Positions 18,666 to 28,407 are shown, counted from the first letter of the stretch. The stretch is 64,000 bases of DNA from Morganella psychrotolerans (GCF_001676055.1 NZ_LZEX01000023.1:124001-188000); one strand, 5' to 3'. Program-made: numbers and translations. Notes: generated by a model not told the origin, from the letters alone.

Positions 18666-19037
18666 ATGGATACTGTAAAAAAGACCCGCTACGAGTCATA
18701 CGCTTATGAAGCCTGTCCGGTGGAAGCATCGCTGGAACTGATGGGCGGAAAAGGAAAAGGGATGATCCTTTATCATCTGATCAGCGGAACAAAGCGGTTT
18801 AATGAACTGCGGCGGCATCTGGTGTTTATTACACCGCGTATGCTGACAAAGCAGCTGCGTGAGCTGGAGGATGCCGGACTTATCCACCGGGAAGTGTATC
18901 CGCAGGTGCCGCCGAAAGTGGAATACAGCCTGACGGCAGCAGGTGAATCGCTGACGCCGATATTGCTGATGCTAAAAAGCTGGGGAGAAGAACACGCGCT
19001 GCCGGTATTGCTGAAGAAACAGGTACCGCAGCCCTGA
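18666..19037 (+). CDS. HxlR-family transcriptional regulator
   Basis: About 123 residues, starting at the Met of MDTVKKTRYESY; the frame extends six codons further without an RBS. Winged-helix HxlR features: CPVEASLELMGGKGKGMILYHL near the N-terminus with a single conserved-position Cys, then RFNELRRHL, ITPRMLTKQLRELEDAGLI (recognition helix) and VEYSLTAAG (wing). Such regulators respond to electrophiles or redox and often control an adjacent reductase, here the divergent nfsB 106 bp away. Its end converges on the xdhC gene with an ERIC in between. Confidence 0.88.
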   Translation: MDTVKKTRYESYAYEACPVEASLELMGGKGKGMILYHLISGTKRFNELRRHLVFITPRMLTKQLRELEDAGLIHREVYPQVPPKVEYSLTAAGESLTPILLMLKSWGEEHALPVLLKKQVPQP

Positions 19038-19059
19038 AGCCAGCTGCGGCATCCTGTTT

Positions 19060-19119
19060 TATACCCTTATTCATTCAAACTGCAGGTTAGTTGGCCGCAT
19101 CCTGAATGACGTTGGGTAT
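19060..19119. repeat. ERIC-type repeat, short deletion form (60 bp)
   Basis: The left end ATACCCTTATTCATTC and right end TGAATGACGTTGGGTAT are joined with the middle lost. It touches the stop codon of xdhC. Confidence 0.75.
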
Positions 19120-19598
19120 TACTGATTTTTCTGAAGTTTATCAGCGGCGTCTGCGACCATCTGATAACCGGTACAGCGGCACAGGTTACCGGCAAGTCCG
19201 TGGCGGATCTGGCGGATAGTCAGGGGATGCCCCTTATGTTTCTCCAGAAGTCCGGTTGTCATCATAATCAGTCCCGGTGTGCAGAACCCACACTGTACGG
19301 CACCACTTTCTGCATAAGCCTGCTGTACTGCTGAAGGCTTGCCGTTCTTTATTTCACCTTCTGCTGTGCGGATCTGCTTGCCATCTGCCCAGACAGCAAG
19401 ATACAGACAGGTATCGATAGCAACACCATCAATTAAAACAGTACAGGCGCCACATTCACCCACGGAACAGCCGTGTTTTACGCTGATTAACCCCTGCTCC
19501 CGCAGAACATCCGACAGCCTTGCCGCCGGAGAGACAGTCAGTTCACGTAATTGCCCGTTCAGTGTGCAACTAATAGTTATCCACTCTTTCATATTCAT
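19119..19598 (-). CDS. xdhC: xanthine dehydrogenase-type iron-sulfur subunit
   Basis: 159 residues with two [2Fe-2S] sites: C44, C49, C52 and C64 for the plant-ferredoxin-like cluster, and C103, C106, C140, C142 (QCGFCTPG and NLCRCTG) for the helical cluster. It passes electrons from the molybdenum centre in XdhA to FAD in XdhB. Its ATG overlaps the xdhB stop by 4 bp. Last gene of the operon. Confidence 0.93.
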   Translation of the reverse strand: MNMKEWITISCTLNGQLRELTVSPAARLSDVLREQGLISVKHGCSVGECGACTVLIDGVAIDTCLYLAVWADGKQIRTAEGEIKNGKPSAVQQAYAESGAVQCGFCTPGLIMMTTGLLEKHKGHPLTIRQIRHGLAGNLCRCTGYQMVADAADKLQKNQ

Positions 19599-20479
19599 GC
19601 GATTTTTTCTCCCAGGCGTTCAGCCGCCGCGCGGATCACCCGTTCACTCAGAACACGGATGAGATGTAAGCGGAACTCTTTTTCGGCGCGCCATGAGGTG
19701 CGCGGTGCAACATCCTGCTCAATGGCCTGACTGACGGCTTTCAGTGTTGCCGCTGTGACCGGTTTCCCGATTGCTGCGGCTTCGGCATGCTCACAGCGCA
19801 CTGGTGTAGGTGCTGCAACACCAAATGCAAGGCGCAGTTCTTCAAAGCGCCCGTCGCGGATTTCACACAGGGCCGCACAGTTGATGGTGGCAATATCCAT
19901 TGCGCCGCGCATGGCGTATTTATAGCTCGCCGCACCTTTATTAAGGTAATTTTCCGGTGAGAAATGGAATGCGACCAGCAGTTCTCCCGGCTCAAATGCC
20001 ACTTTTCCGGGACCGGTATGGAAGCCGCGCAGGGGAATACGGCGGACTCCCGCAGGTCCGGCAATTTCCAGCTCCGCCTGATAAACCAGGGAAGGGCAGG
20101 CGGAGTCACCGCTGGTGGCGCCGTTACAGATATTTCCGCCGTAAGTTGCCACATTGCGGATTTGTGGCCCGGCAATGGTTGCCGCTGCTTCACTTAATGC
20201 GGGAAGGCACTGGTTAATCAGCGGGCTGTCAATCAGTTCGGAGAATGTGGTGGCAGAGCCTATCCGGATATGACCTTTATCATCCGTACTTATTCCGCGC
20301 AGTGCCGGTAAATCATGGATATCCACAATATGACGGAAGCGCTCATTCAGGTGATGTAACTGAATTAAGACATCCGTTCCGCCTGCCAGCAGTTTTGCCT
20401 GCGGGTTTTCAGCAAGCAGGGCAACGGCATGAGTGATACTCTCAGCGCGTTTGTAAGTTTCAAAATCATACATTGTCAT
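19595..20479 (-). CDS. xdhB: xanthine dehydrogenase-type FAD-binding subunit
   Basis: 294 residues. The FAD pyrophosphate segment [13 protein letters not shown] is near the N-terminus, and [21 protein letters not shown] is the classic flavin-binding loop. The C-terminal CO-dehydrogenase-flavoprotein-like domain follows. It overlaps the xdhA stop by one base and the xdhC start by four, showing tight translational coupling. Role: oxidise the Fe-S relay and hand electrons to NAD or another acceptor. Confidence 0.93.
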   Translation of the reverse strand: MTMYDFETYKRAESITHAVALLAENPQAKLLAGGTDVLIQLHHLNERFRHIVDIHDLPALRGISTDDKGHIRIGSATTFSELIDSPLINQCLPALSEAAATIAGPQIRNVATYGGNICNGATSGDSACPSLVYQAELEIAGPAGVRRIPLRGFHTGPGKVAFEPGELLVAFHFSPENYLNKGAASYKYAMRGAMDIATINCAALCEIRDGRFEELRLAFGVAAPTPVRCEHAEAAAIGKPVTAATLKAVSQAIEQDVAPRTSWRAEKEFRLHLIRVLSERVIRAAAERLGEKIA

Positions 20480-22785
20480 TATCCCCTGATTAGCCCGGCG
20501 TTGACAAATTCCCGGAACAGCCGTTTTGGTGTCATCGGAATTTCATTAATGGAAATACCTGTCGCCATCCTGATGGCATTACGGATAGCGGCAGCCGGGG
20601 AAATAATCGGCGGCTCTCCCAGCGATTTATGACCATAGGCGGATTGTGGCTCGTAAGTTTCGACAAAACCACATTCCAGATCCGGCAGGTCAACCATTGT
20701 CGGCATTTTGTAGTCGAGCAGGTTCGGGTTATGAACAACACCGGATTTTTCGTTGATAAGCATCTCTTCAAACAGCGCCCAACCGATCCCCATTCCCATC
20801 CCGCCATGCACCTGACCTGTTGCCAGTTGCGGGTTCAGGATCTGACCGGAATCATGCATATTAATGATGCGGTTTATTGTCACCTGACACATCGGGATAT
20901 CGACAGTGACATCAACAAAGGTACAGCCGAATGCCGGCGGATTGGTTTGTGTCTTATAAGAGGATTCTGCGGAGAGCTGCCCGCCGATTTCCTGATGATA
21001 AAAACTGTGCATGGCGATTTCGGCAACCGTGGTGATGACGATTTCCGGCTCTGCTTCCAGAACAATATCCCCGTTGAGAATGGTCATATTAAAGGCGGCC
21101 TGGTGAGTCATCAGTGAAGCATGCGCCAGGATTTTCTGGCGTAATGTCAGTGCAGCCTCTTTCAGTGCGGGAGCCGTAACATAACTCTGGCGTGATGCAA
21201 ATGCGCCCGGGTCAAATGGCGTGATATCAGTATCCTGTGTGGAGATCAACTGAATGGTATTGATGGGTACGCCGAGGGTTTCAGCGACCATCTGGGAAAA
21301 TACGGTGTCAGATCCCTGACCGATTTCTGTCGCACCGACCTGCACATTAATGGTGCCGTCCTGGTTCATCAGCAGGCGGGCACTGGCAATTTCCACGCCG
21401 ACCGGATAGGTGTTGGAGGAATAACTGAAGCAGGCAACGCCGACACCCCGGCGGATATCGCCTCTGGTTGCCAGCGCCAGCGCTTTGCGTTCATCCCAGC
21501 CAAACAGTTCTTTTCCCTGTTTCAGACATTCAATTAACCCCGCGCTGTAAATCGTTTTCTTATTGACCGGGTTGCAGTCTCCGGTTTGTGCCGCATTACG
21601 CAGGCGGATCTCGACGGGGTCGATATTGAGTTGTGCGGCGGCATCATCCATCAGGCATTCGAGAGCAAATGTGACCTGTGGCGCGCCATAGCCGCGCATC
21701 GCACCGGCTGCAGGAAAATTGGTATACACAGTTGCGGCAGAATAGCCGTAGTCGCAGCGGGGATAAAGATACGGAATTTTATTTCCCCCGGCGGAGGCAA
21801 TGGAGTGCCCGTGAGAGGCATACGCGCCGGTATTGGATATCACATCCAGATGATAACCATTAAGCGTGCCTTCTGCGGTCAGCCCCATTTGTGCATCGAT
21901 ATGGAAAGCATGACGGGTGCGTGTGGCAAAAAAGCACTCTTCGCGGCTCAGTTCCACTTTGACCGGGATCCCGCCGAGTTTGAGTGTCAGCCAGGCGGCC
22001 ATCGGCTCTTCCAGAACATCCTGCTTGTTACCAAAGCCGCCGCCGATATACGGCTTGATCACACGAATGTGCGACCAGGGCACATCCAGTGCCTGCGCGA
22101 CTACCCGGCGGACAATATGCGGGATCTGTGTGCTGGATACGATAGAGATTTTATGATCGTTTTCCTGCCATGCGTAGCAGGTAACGCCTTCCATATGGCA
22201 GTGCTGGACGACCGGTGTATCAAAATGACCACGGAACTGATACGGCGAACGGCTGACAGTCGCTATTGCGCTCTCTGCATTGATGGATGTGCGTTTGAGC
22301 AGGTTGCCGCAGGCATGGATCGGCGGGGCATCAGCAGTCAGAGCCGCTTGTGGTGAGGTGATCACCGGCAGTTCATCATAAGTGACTTTCACCCGCGCGG
22401 CCGCTTTTTCTGCGCTCAGTTCATCACGGGCAACCACAATAGCCACACCGTCGCCGTGGTGGCGGACATGGCGGTTGAGCAGCAGACGGTCAGCCACATC
22501 GCGTTTGGCAGGCTCCAGTGACCAGGCATGACCTGCGGTCGCAAACGGGATTGGCGGTACATCGTCACAGGTAAAGACCGCAACCACACCCGGCATCGCG
22601 AGCGCTTCGGCGGTATCAACGGAAGTGACCATACCGTGTGCAATAGTGCTGCGGACATATTTGGCGTAATGCATACCCGGCATGGGCATATCATCGGTAT
22701 AGCGGGCACGCCCTGACGTTTTACTCAGGGCATCGACGCGCAGGTAAGGTGTACCCACGGCGTGTTTTCCGACTGCTTCAGACAT
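20479..22785 (-). CDS. xdhA: xanthine dehydrogenase-type molybdenum-binding subunit
   Basis: 768 residues. Molybdopterin-cytosine-dinucleotide hydroxylase signatures: RVDALSKTSGRARYTDDM at the N-terminus, GGGFGNKQDVLEEP, MRGYGAPQ, VGATEIGQGSDTVF, and the catalytic Glu in GEPP (723-726). It hydroxylates a purine such as xanthine or hypoxanthine using water. First gene of the operon, with a sigma-54 promoter ~45 bp upstream and a perfect palindrome another ~90 bp away. Clustered with ureide genes as in E. coli (752-residue XdhA). The exact purine substrate is inferred. Confidence 0.93.
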   Translation of the reverse strand: MSEAVGKHAVGTPYLRVDALSKTSGRARYTDDMPMPGMHYAKYVRSTIAHGMVTSVDTAEALAMPGVVAVFTCDDVPPIPFATAGHAWSLEPAKRDVADRLLLNRHVRHHGDGVAIVVARDELSAEKAAARVKVTYDELPVITSPQAALTADAPPIHACGNLLKRTSINAESAIATVSRSPYQFRGHFDTPVVQHCHMEGVTCYAWQENDHKISIVSSTQIPHIVRRVVAQALDVPWSHIRVIKPYIGGGFGNKQDVLEEPMAAWLTLKLGGIPVKVELSREECFFATRTRHAFHIDAQMGLTAEGTLNGYHLDVISNTGAYASHGHSIASAGGNKIPYLYPRCDYGYSAATVYTNFPAAGAMRGYGAPQVTFALECLMDDAAAQLNIDPVEIRLRNAAQTGDCNPVNKKTIYSAGLIECLKQGKELFGWDERKALALATRGDIRRGVGVACFSYSSNTYPVGVEIASARLLMNQDGTINVQVGATEIGQGSDTVFSQMVAETLGVPINTIQLISTQDTDITPFDPGAFASRQSYVTAPALKEAALTLRQKILAHASLMTHQAAFNMTILNGDIVLEAEPEIVITTVAEIAMHSFYHQEIGGQLSAESSYKTQTNPPAFGCTFVDVTVDIPMCQVTINRIINMHDSGQILNPQLATGQVHGGMGMGIGWALFEEMLINEKSGVVHNPNLLDYKMPTMVDLPDLECGFVETYEPQSAYGHKSLGEPPIISPAAAIRNAIRMATGISINEIPMTPKRLFREFVNAGLIRG

Positions 22786-22830
22786 TATTGTTTCTCCGGC
22801 TTTCAGGAAAAAAGTGCATACCTGAAAACA

Positions 22831-22846
22831 AGCAATAAATACGCCA
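22831..22846 (-). promoter_or_regulatory. sigma-54 (-24/-12) promoter of xdhABC
   Basis: On the minus strand TGGCGTATTTATTGCT has GG and GC ten bases apart, a near-consensus RpoN promoter, about 45 bp upstream of the xdhA ATG. Confidence 0.8.
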
Positions 22847-22937
22847 GCAGGGAGAAATAGCGTAATTTACTGAGGAATTTGTGACTAAGGTAAAAAAAAT
22901 AAGGTGGAGTACGGTAAAACGCCGATTTATTTTCCGG

Positions 22938-22960
22938 TTCTCTCTCATATTGAGAGAGAA
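22938..22960. promoter_or_regulatory. perfect palindrome, candidate YgeV enhancer site
   Basis: TTCTCTCTCA and TGAGAGAGAA flank a central TAT (10-bp arms, no mismatch). It lies ~92-115 bp upstream of the -24 element, the normal place for a sigma-54 activator site, and shares the core TCATATTGA with the 15670-15684 palindrome. Confidence 0.65.
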
Positions 22961-23731
22961 AATATCGTCATTATTGATAATCCGGCACTAAACAGAGACA
23001 GAATGATAATCCATTGTTTGATAGCGATATCAGTCATATTAAGCGTAATAAACCTGATAAATCCTGTTAATTTTAAATTATGTACAGATAATGGTTTTAT
23101 CATTAAATAATAAGGAAAATAAGCAGGTAAAGCGGAACACAAGCACTGTCGCAGAATTAAGAAAAAAGAGATAACACACACAAAATATTCATTTATACTC
23201 CGGCTGAGAACTCAGGATAACATCAGGTTGCGCACTTATCCTGCAACTGTCGTAATGCTTTCAGATTTACAGCAGAGTTGTCTGTGGCGGTTAATCGATT
23301 TTATTCGTGAATAAGATATAATACGCCATCAGGGATAGTTTTATTTTTTATGTTCTTTTTTGGACGTATACACATACCCTGATACATGTTTTGATTAATT
23401 ATTACAGAATTTCCGGCAATTATCCGGAACGTATCCTGTAAAATAAATTGGCTGATTTATGTTCTCGGTCTGTAACAACAGGCCGGCAGAGCAGAATAAT
23501 AACGAAGAAAAATTGTTAGCGCGATAAGCATGAAAATTCAGATTGTGCGGCTGTGGTAAGGTGTTCGGATAACAAAAAACGAATAGTTCAGACTCACCCG
23601 CGGCGTAATGTATGTTATATAAGCCTGAGTTGTGACAGGTTAGAGTTTATTTTCACAAGCTCTGGCTATACAATTGGTGCCTATTTTTGCACAACGCAGC
23701 AGTGGCCAAATTATTTCTCTAAGGTGAAACT
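22961..23731. other. non-coding stretch between the xdhA upstream region and the lipoprotein gene
   Basis: About 770 bp, AT-rich, with only short unsupported frames on either strand. It must contain the promoter for the lipoprotein/coiled-coil operon. I recognise no RNA gene, riboswitch or ERIC element in it. Confidence 0.5.
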
Positions 23732-24193
23732 ATGTTATCCAAGACAGCACTGAGCAAAATGACGGGGATACTCCTGTTAGGAGGCGTTGTAACCCTGTCA
23801 GGTTGTTCATTATTTATTCCGCCTGCCCCGGCACCAGTGGCACAACCGGTTCAGCCGGTTCAGCCTGAGCCGGTGAGAACATCAGCACCTTTGCCAAAAC
23901 CTGAATTGCAGCACTCTTCCGGACCGGTCTCCCCTGAGCTGAGCATGTGTATAAAAGAACTCGATTCACTGAAAACGATTTCACCAAAAGACTATAGTCA
24001 GATGGTGTCTGCGTTCCGTGAAATCAGCCAGATCAACGGACTGTATCGTCAGCTTGAAAGAACTGCCAGCCCGGATACGCTTAAATTGTTGAAAATGACC
24101 GTTGAAGCGAAAACCAAAGTCCTGTGCGCGCAGGTTCGTTATTACTCTGTTCTGTCTATTGAGAATACCCTGGAGAAGGTTAACGGGTTATGA
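23732..24193 (+). CDS. putative outer membrane lipoprotein
   Basis: 153 residues. The lipobox LSGC places lipidation at C25. Then comes a Pro/Val/Gln-rich tether (PAPAPVAQPVQPVQPEP, residues 31-50) and an alpha-helical domain with two further Cys (around positions 74 and 133). AAGGTG precedes the ATG. It overlaps the next gene by four bases (ATGA), so the two products are probably co-translated and may work together. No Asp at +2, so outer membrane sorting is expected. The family is unknown to me; a role in anchoring the large coiled-coil partner is inference from gene order only. Confidence 0.75.
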   Translation: MLSKTALSKMTGILLLGGVVTLSGCSLFIPPAPAPVAQPVQPVQPEPVRTSAPLPKPELQHSSGPVSPELSMCIKELDSLKTISPKDYSQMVSAFREISQINGLYRQLERTASPDTLKLLKMTVEAKTKVLCAQVRYYSVLSIENTLEKVNGL

Positions 24194-27100
24194 GACTGAA
24201 CATTAGGTTGTGTATTACGGTAGCATTGTTTGCAGTAGTACAACCGGCAACGGCATCTGAATTTAATCAGGTTATAGAAGATTTTGATCGTTATATTCAG
24301 ACTGAGAAAGACTCAGGCAATTTTCCTGCTTCCGTTTCGCAACCTAATAGGTATCCCGCTCAGCGGGTTGATCAGTCTCCGGCAGTAAAATCTGTGGGAA
24401 AAACGACCGGGTCGTCACGCAAGGGCACACAAAAAGTATCCCGTGCAGAAAGAAAACCTGTCCCGTCTGCGTCTGAACGCGCAACACGGACAGTGAGTAC
24501 TCAGAAAGCGGAAACAACAGCCCCGGCAATCTCTGTGCCGGCACAATGTGAAACTATTGTGGTTAAGGAACCGGTTGTTGTAACCAACCCTATTCCTGTC
24601 GGATACCCTCAGTGGTCGCCGGCTTATCTGGTTCGTGACAGCCAGAAATGGAGCGGAAAACACAAGGGATTTGTTTTCTCGCCTATTCCGGGACGCCAAT
24701 CCTCCTCACTTATCCTCACACCGGAAATTATGTTCTCCATGTTGGGTGAACCTTTCCGTTCAATGACTTATTTTTCAGAACTGCCGCTGACTGTGGCCCG
24801 TGTGCTGGAACCTGAAAACTGGTTTAAGCCGACGGATACACAGAAACAGCTGCGTCTCACCCGTGTAAAACTACAGGATGTGAGCCGTGAACTGGCGGCA
24901 TTGAACGAAAAGTACCAGCAGGTTAAGCGCGACTATGATGATTCCCTCATTGAGATTGCAAAAAATGAGATGGCGTTAAAATCGCTGACTCTGGCAAACA
25001 ATGAGCTTAAAGCTGCCTCAGAAAGCGGTAACTCGCAGTTAGCCGCTGAACTGGATCAAAACAGAAAAACCATTGATTCACTGAATCAGCAGATAAGTGA
25101 AAATTTATCACGCTACAGTCAGTCAGAAAGTCAGATTGCAGCACTGACCGGCGAAAAAACAGCGCTGGAAAAACAGATTTTATCTCTCAACAAAGAGAAA
25201 GAGCTGTCAGATAAAAATATTGCATTGCTGGAAAATAAAAATGCTGATGTGGCAAAAATATCACAGCAACTTATCGGATTAGAGCAACAACTGGCTGCCC
25301 GTGATGCTGAAAAATCAGCACTGACTGAACAACTTTCGCAGAAAGATGCGGATAACAGCAGACAGACTGAGTTGCTTAAGGCTGATTTGCTGGCACTTGC
25401 TGCAGAAAAAAGTGCATTGGATAAACAGATAGCAACACTGACAGCTGATAACCTTCTGTCAGAAAAAAATCGGGCTCTGTTGCAGGACAAAAATGCCGAC
25501 ATGGCAAAAGTCTCACAGAAACTGACCGGGCTTGAGAAACAGCTCGCAGTTCGTGATGCAGAAAAAGAGAGTCTGACAACTCAGTTGCGTCAGCAGGCGG
25601 CAGATAACAGCAAACAGAGCGATCAGCTGAAAAAAGAGTTGCTGGCACTGACTACCGATAAGGCACTGTTAGTAAAACAGATTGCACAACTGAATACAGA
25701 TAAAGACCTGGCAGAGAAAAATATGACTCTGTTACAGGACAAAAATGTGGATATGGCGGCAGTTACTCAAAAACTGACGGAGCTTGAAAAGCAGTTACAG
25801 CAGCAGGAAGCGGATAAACAGCAGCTGACTGAAAAAGTGCTGGCACTGACCACCGATAAAGCAAAAGAAAGTGATGCTCTGAACCGGGATTTACTGGCAC
25901 TGACGGCAGATAAAGCCGGTCTGGAAAAACAAATTACCAGGCTGACATCAGACAGTGCAGCAGCAGAAAAAAATATGGCTCTGTTGCAGGATAAAAATGC
26001 TGACATGGCAAAGGTGTCGCAAAAACTGGCAGAGCTTGAAAAACAATTACAGGCGCAAGAGACTGAAAAACAGCGGCTTGCTGCAAAACTGCAATTGCAG
26101 GATACCGAAAACAGCACGCAGAATGCACAGCTGAAAACCCGTATTGCGGCGTTAACGACAGAAAAAGCAACACTTGAAAAACAGGTTGCACAGATGGGTA
26201 CGGATCAAAATCTGTCGGAAAAAAATATTGCCTTGCTCAGCAGCAAGAATGCGGATATTGCAAAAATATCACAGCAACTGGCAGCGACTGAAGAAAAACT
26301 AAAACAAAGTGATACGGAAAAATCATCGCTCGCAGCACAGCTGGCCAGTCGCGAAACAAACAGTGATAAGCAGGGTGCTCAACTGAGAAAAGAGCTGACC
26401 GCTCTTACCGCGGATAAAGCCGGGCTGGAAAAACAGATTACAACGCTGACGGCAGATAATGCGGCATCAGCAAAAAATACCGGATTGCTGAATACTAAAA
26501 ATGCAGAAATGCAGAAAATGACACAGCAACTGGCGGATTTAAATAAACAACTTCAGGCAAGAGATGCGGAAAAGCAGGTGCTTGCTATGCAGTTGTTACA
26601 AAAAACGACAGATAGTCAGCAACAAAGTTCGCAGTTGAAGAAAGATGTGTCAACGCTGACAGCAGATAAAGCCGTTCTGGCTGAGCAAATTGCCCGTCTG
26701 ACGGAAGAACAGGCTACGGCCGGCAAAAATATCGCGCAGCTGAGTAATAAAAATGCGGATATGGCGGCAGTCACGCAAAAGCTGAGTGCACTGGAACTGC
26801 AACTGAAACAGCGTGATGCTGAAAAACAGGTGCTGGCTGCACAACTGACAGAGCGTAGTGGCGATAATGATAAACAGAGTGCTCAGCTGAAAAAAGAGCT
26901 GACAACCCTGAGTGCGGATAAAGCCGGACTGGAACAACAGATTACGCAACTGACCGCGGATAAAGCTGCGGCTGAAAAAAATATCTCGCAGCTGAATAGT
27001 AAAAATGCGGATATGGCGGCGGTCACGCAAAAACTGAGTGCGCTGGAACTGCAACTGAAACAGCGTGATGCTGAAAAACAGGTGCTGGCTGCACAACTGA

Positions 27101-28284
27101 CAGAGCGTAGTGGTGATAATGATAAACAGAGTGCACAGCTGAAAAAAGAGCTGACAACACTGAGTGCGGATAAATCCGGGCTGGAAAAACAGATTGCTGA
27201 GCTGACGGCAGATAAAGAACGTTCTCAGAAAAGCATGGCTTTGCTGAGTTCAGAAAAGACCGATATGACCAAAGTCTCCGGTCAGTTACAGGCGCTGGAA
27301 AAAGAGTTACAGCAGCGCGATGCCGATAAGCTCAAACTGATGGCTCAGTTACAGAGCAGAGAAATTGAAAATGTCCGCCAGAGCGATAATCTGAAAAAAG
27401 ATTTGGCTGCACTGGCTGTCGATAAAGCGACACTTGAACAAAAAATCGCCCAGCTGACCGCCGATAAAAAAGTGTTATCAGCAAAAGTCTCCGGTTCAGA
27501 AAAAGAGAGCGGAGTAATACAGACAGATAATGCTGAGTTGAATAAAAAACTTATCGCCGAGCAGCAGCGGGTTGCGCGGCTGGATAAAGAGTTAAAAGAA
27601 AAAGCGCAGCAGGTTGAAACGTTAGCTAAATCCGATGTGGCGTTAGCGAAGTTGAATACGCAGCTGGATAATCAGAAAAAACAACTGGCAGATAAAGATG
27701 CCGAGCTGGTAAAAGCCACAGCTAAGTTGAAAGAGAATGCTGATATTGCTGCTAAATATACCGCATTACAGAAAGAAATGGATAAGCAGAAAGACACTAT
27801 CAATACACAGCGTACGACTAATAACACGCTGAATACTAAGATAGCGAAAGAAGAAGAAAAAAATAAAGCGGTTACTGCGTACACATTCCAGCAGGTTGGC
27901 GAACTGAATAAACGGAAAAATAAAGAGCTGATTACCCGGCTCGAAAGTCAGAAGTATGAAAAAATGTCGCCGGATGTCTATTTCCGTGTGACAAAACAGG
28001 GACAAAAAAATAAAGCCCTGAAAGGTAAAACAATTACGTTTGCTATGCGTGAAGAGCTGACAGATGGTTCAGTAACCGTTTCTCATGGTAAAGATGCACC
28101 TGCCGTGGTTCCGTTTAACGAACTGCCGGGAGATTTAGCGAAATTTGTGTCTCTTGCCGGTGTCGGCGGACAGGTTGATGTTTATATTAAACCAGAGGGT
28201 GGCTACGGTGTTGAAGGAATTGAAGGTCAGATCCCGCCAAACTCAATGTCGATGATTACGCTGAATGTACTGAAAATTGAATAA
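24190..28284 (+). CDS. giant periplasmic coiled-coil protein with C-terminal FKBP-like domain
   Basis: 1364 residues. Signal peptide MRLNIRLCITVALFAVVQPATA, then a basic Ser/Thr-rich stretch, then a folded segment (~120-215, with PVGYPQWSPAYLVR). Residues ~220-1225 are a continuous Gln/Lys/Leu/Asp-rich coiled coil built from degenerate repeats around LTADKAGLEKQI, KNADMAKVSQKL and LEKQLQARDAEK. The clearest period is 84 residues, i.e. twelve heptads. Residues 1231-1364 look like an FKBP module: a helix with NKRKNKELITRLESQKYEK, then VYIKPEGGYG and IPPNSMSMITLNVLKIE, as in Mip/FkpA-type isomerases. Several catalytic aromatics seem absent, so isomerase activity is doubtful. The function is unknown; size suggests a periplasm-spanning spacer or scaffold. 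Confidence 0.8.
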   Translation: MRLNIRLCITVALFAVVQPATASEFNQVIEDFDRYIQTEKDSGNFPASVSQPNRYPAQRVDQSPAVKSVGKTTGSSRKGTQKVSRAERKPVPSASERATRTVSTQKAETTAPAISVPAQCETIVVKEPVVVTNPIPVGYPQWSPAYLVRDSQKWSGKHKGFVFSPIPGRQSSSLILTPEIMFSMLGEPFRSMTYFSELPLTVARVLEPENWFKPTDTQKQLRLTRVKLQDVSRELAALNEKYQQVKRDYDDSLIEIAKNEMALKSLTLANNELKAASESGNSQLAAELDQNRKTIDSLNQQISENLSRYSQSESQIAALTGEKTALEKQILSLNKEKELSDKNIALLENKNADVAKISQQLIGLEQQLAARDAEKSALTEQLSQKDADNSRQTELLKADLLALAAEKSALDKQIATLTADNLLSEKNRALLQDKNADMAKVSQKLTGLEKQLAVRDAEKESLTTQLRQQAADNSKQSDQLKKELLALTTDKALLVKQIAQLNTDKDLAEKNMTLLQDKNVDMAAVTQKLTELEKQLQQQEADKQQLTEKVLALTTDKAKESDALNRDLLALTADKAGLEKQITRLTSDSAAAEKNMALLQDKNADMAKVSQKLAELEKQLQAQETEKQRLAAKLQLQDTENSTQNAQLKTRIAALTTEKATLEKQVAQMGTDQNLSEKNIALLSSKNADIAKISQQLAATEEKLKQSDTEKSSLAAQLASRETNSDKQGAQLRKELTALTADKAGLEKQITTLTADNAASAKNTGLLNTKNAEMQKMTQQLADLNKQLQARDAEKQVLAMQLLQKTTDSQQQSSQLKKDVSTLTADKAVLAEQIARLTEEQATAGKNIAQLSNKNADMAAVTQKLSALELQLKQRDAEKQVLAAQLTERSGDNDKQSAQLKKELTTLSADKAGLEQQITQLTADKAAAEKNISQLNSKNADMAAVTQKLSALELQLKQRDAEKQVLAAQLTERSGDNDKQSAQLKKELTTLSADKSGLEKQIAELTADKERSQKSMALLSSEKTDMTKVSGQLQALEKELQQRDADKLKLMAQLQSREIENVRQSDNLKKDLAALAVDKATLEQKIAQLTADKKVLSAKVSGSEKESGVIQTDNAELNKKLIAEQQRVARLDKELKEKAQQVETLAKSDVALAKLNTQLDNQKKQLADKDAELVKATAKLKENADIAAKYTALQKEMDKQKDTINTQRTTNNTLNTKIAKEEEKNKAVTAYTFQQVGELNKRKNKELITRLESQKYEKMSPDVYFRVTKQGQKNKALKGKTITFAMREELTDGSVTVSHGKDAPAVVPFNELPGDLAKFVSLAGVGGQVDVYIKPEGGYGVEGIEGQIPPNSMSMITLNVLKIE
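26752..27255 (+). repeat. 252-bp tandem repeat inside the coiled-coil gene
   Basis: The stretch from 26752 recurs from 27004 with a 252-bp step (84 codons) and almost complete nucleotide identity over the first ~180 bp. Unlike the older diverged repeats around it, this pair is recent and is a likely site for unequal recombination. Confidence 0.8.
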
Positions 28285-28291
28285 ATTGCAG

Positions 28292-28367
28292 ATACCAACG
28301 TTCTTCAGGTTGCAGCCGGCTGGCTGAGGGTAGCCCAGACCCTGCAGTTTGAATGAATAAGGGTATA
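28292..28367. repeat. ERIC-type repeat, diverged short form
   Basis: Inverse orientation: it begins ATACCAACG and ends TTTGAATGAATAAGGGTATA, with the middle shortened. It lies just after the coiled-coil gene. Confidence 0.7.
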
Positions 28368-28373
28368 AAGATA

Positions 28374-28407
28374 TAAAAAAAGGCATCCCTTGGATGCCTT
28401 TTTTGTA
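28374..28407 (+). terminator. terminator of the lipoprotein/coiled-coil operon
   Basis: AAAAAAAGGCATCC and GGATGCCTTTTTT flank a CTT loop. Strong intrinsic terminator. Confidence 0.85.

Noticed and set aside
26650-27096. Long antisense frames within the coiled-coil gene
   Set aside because: They are shadows of the repetitive Gln/Lys/Leu codons on the other strand.
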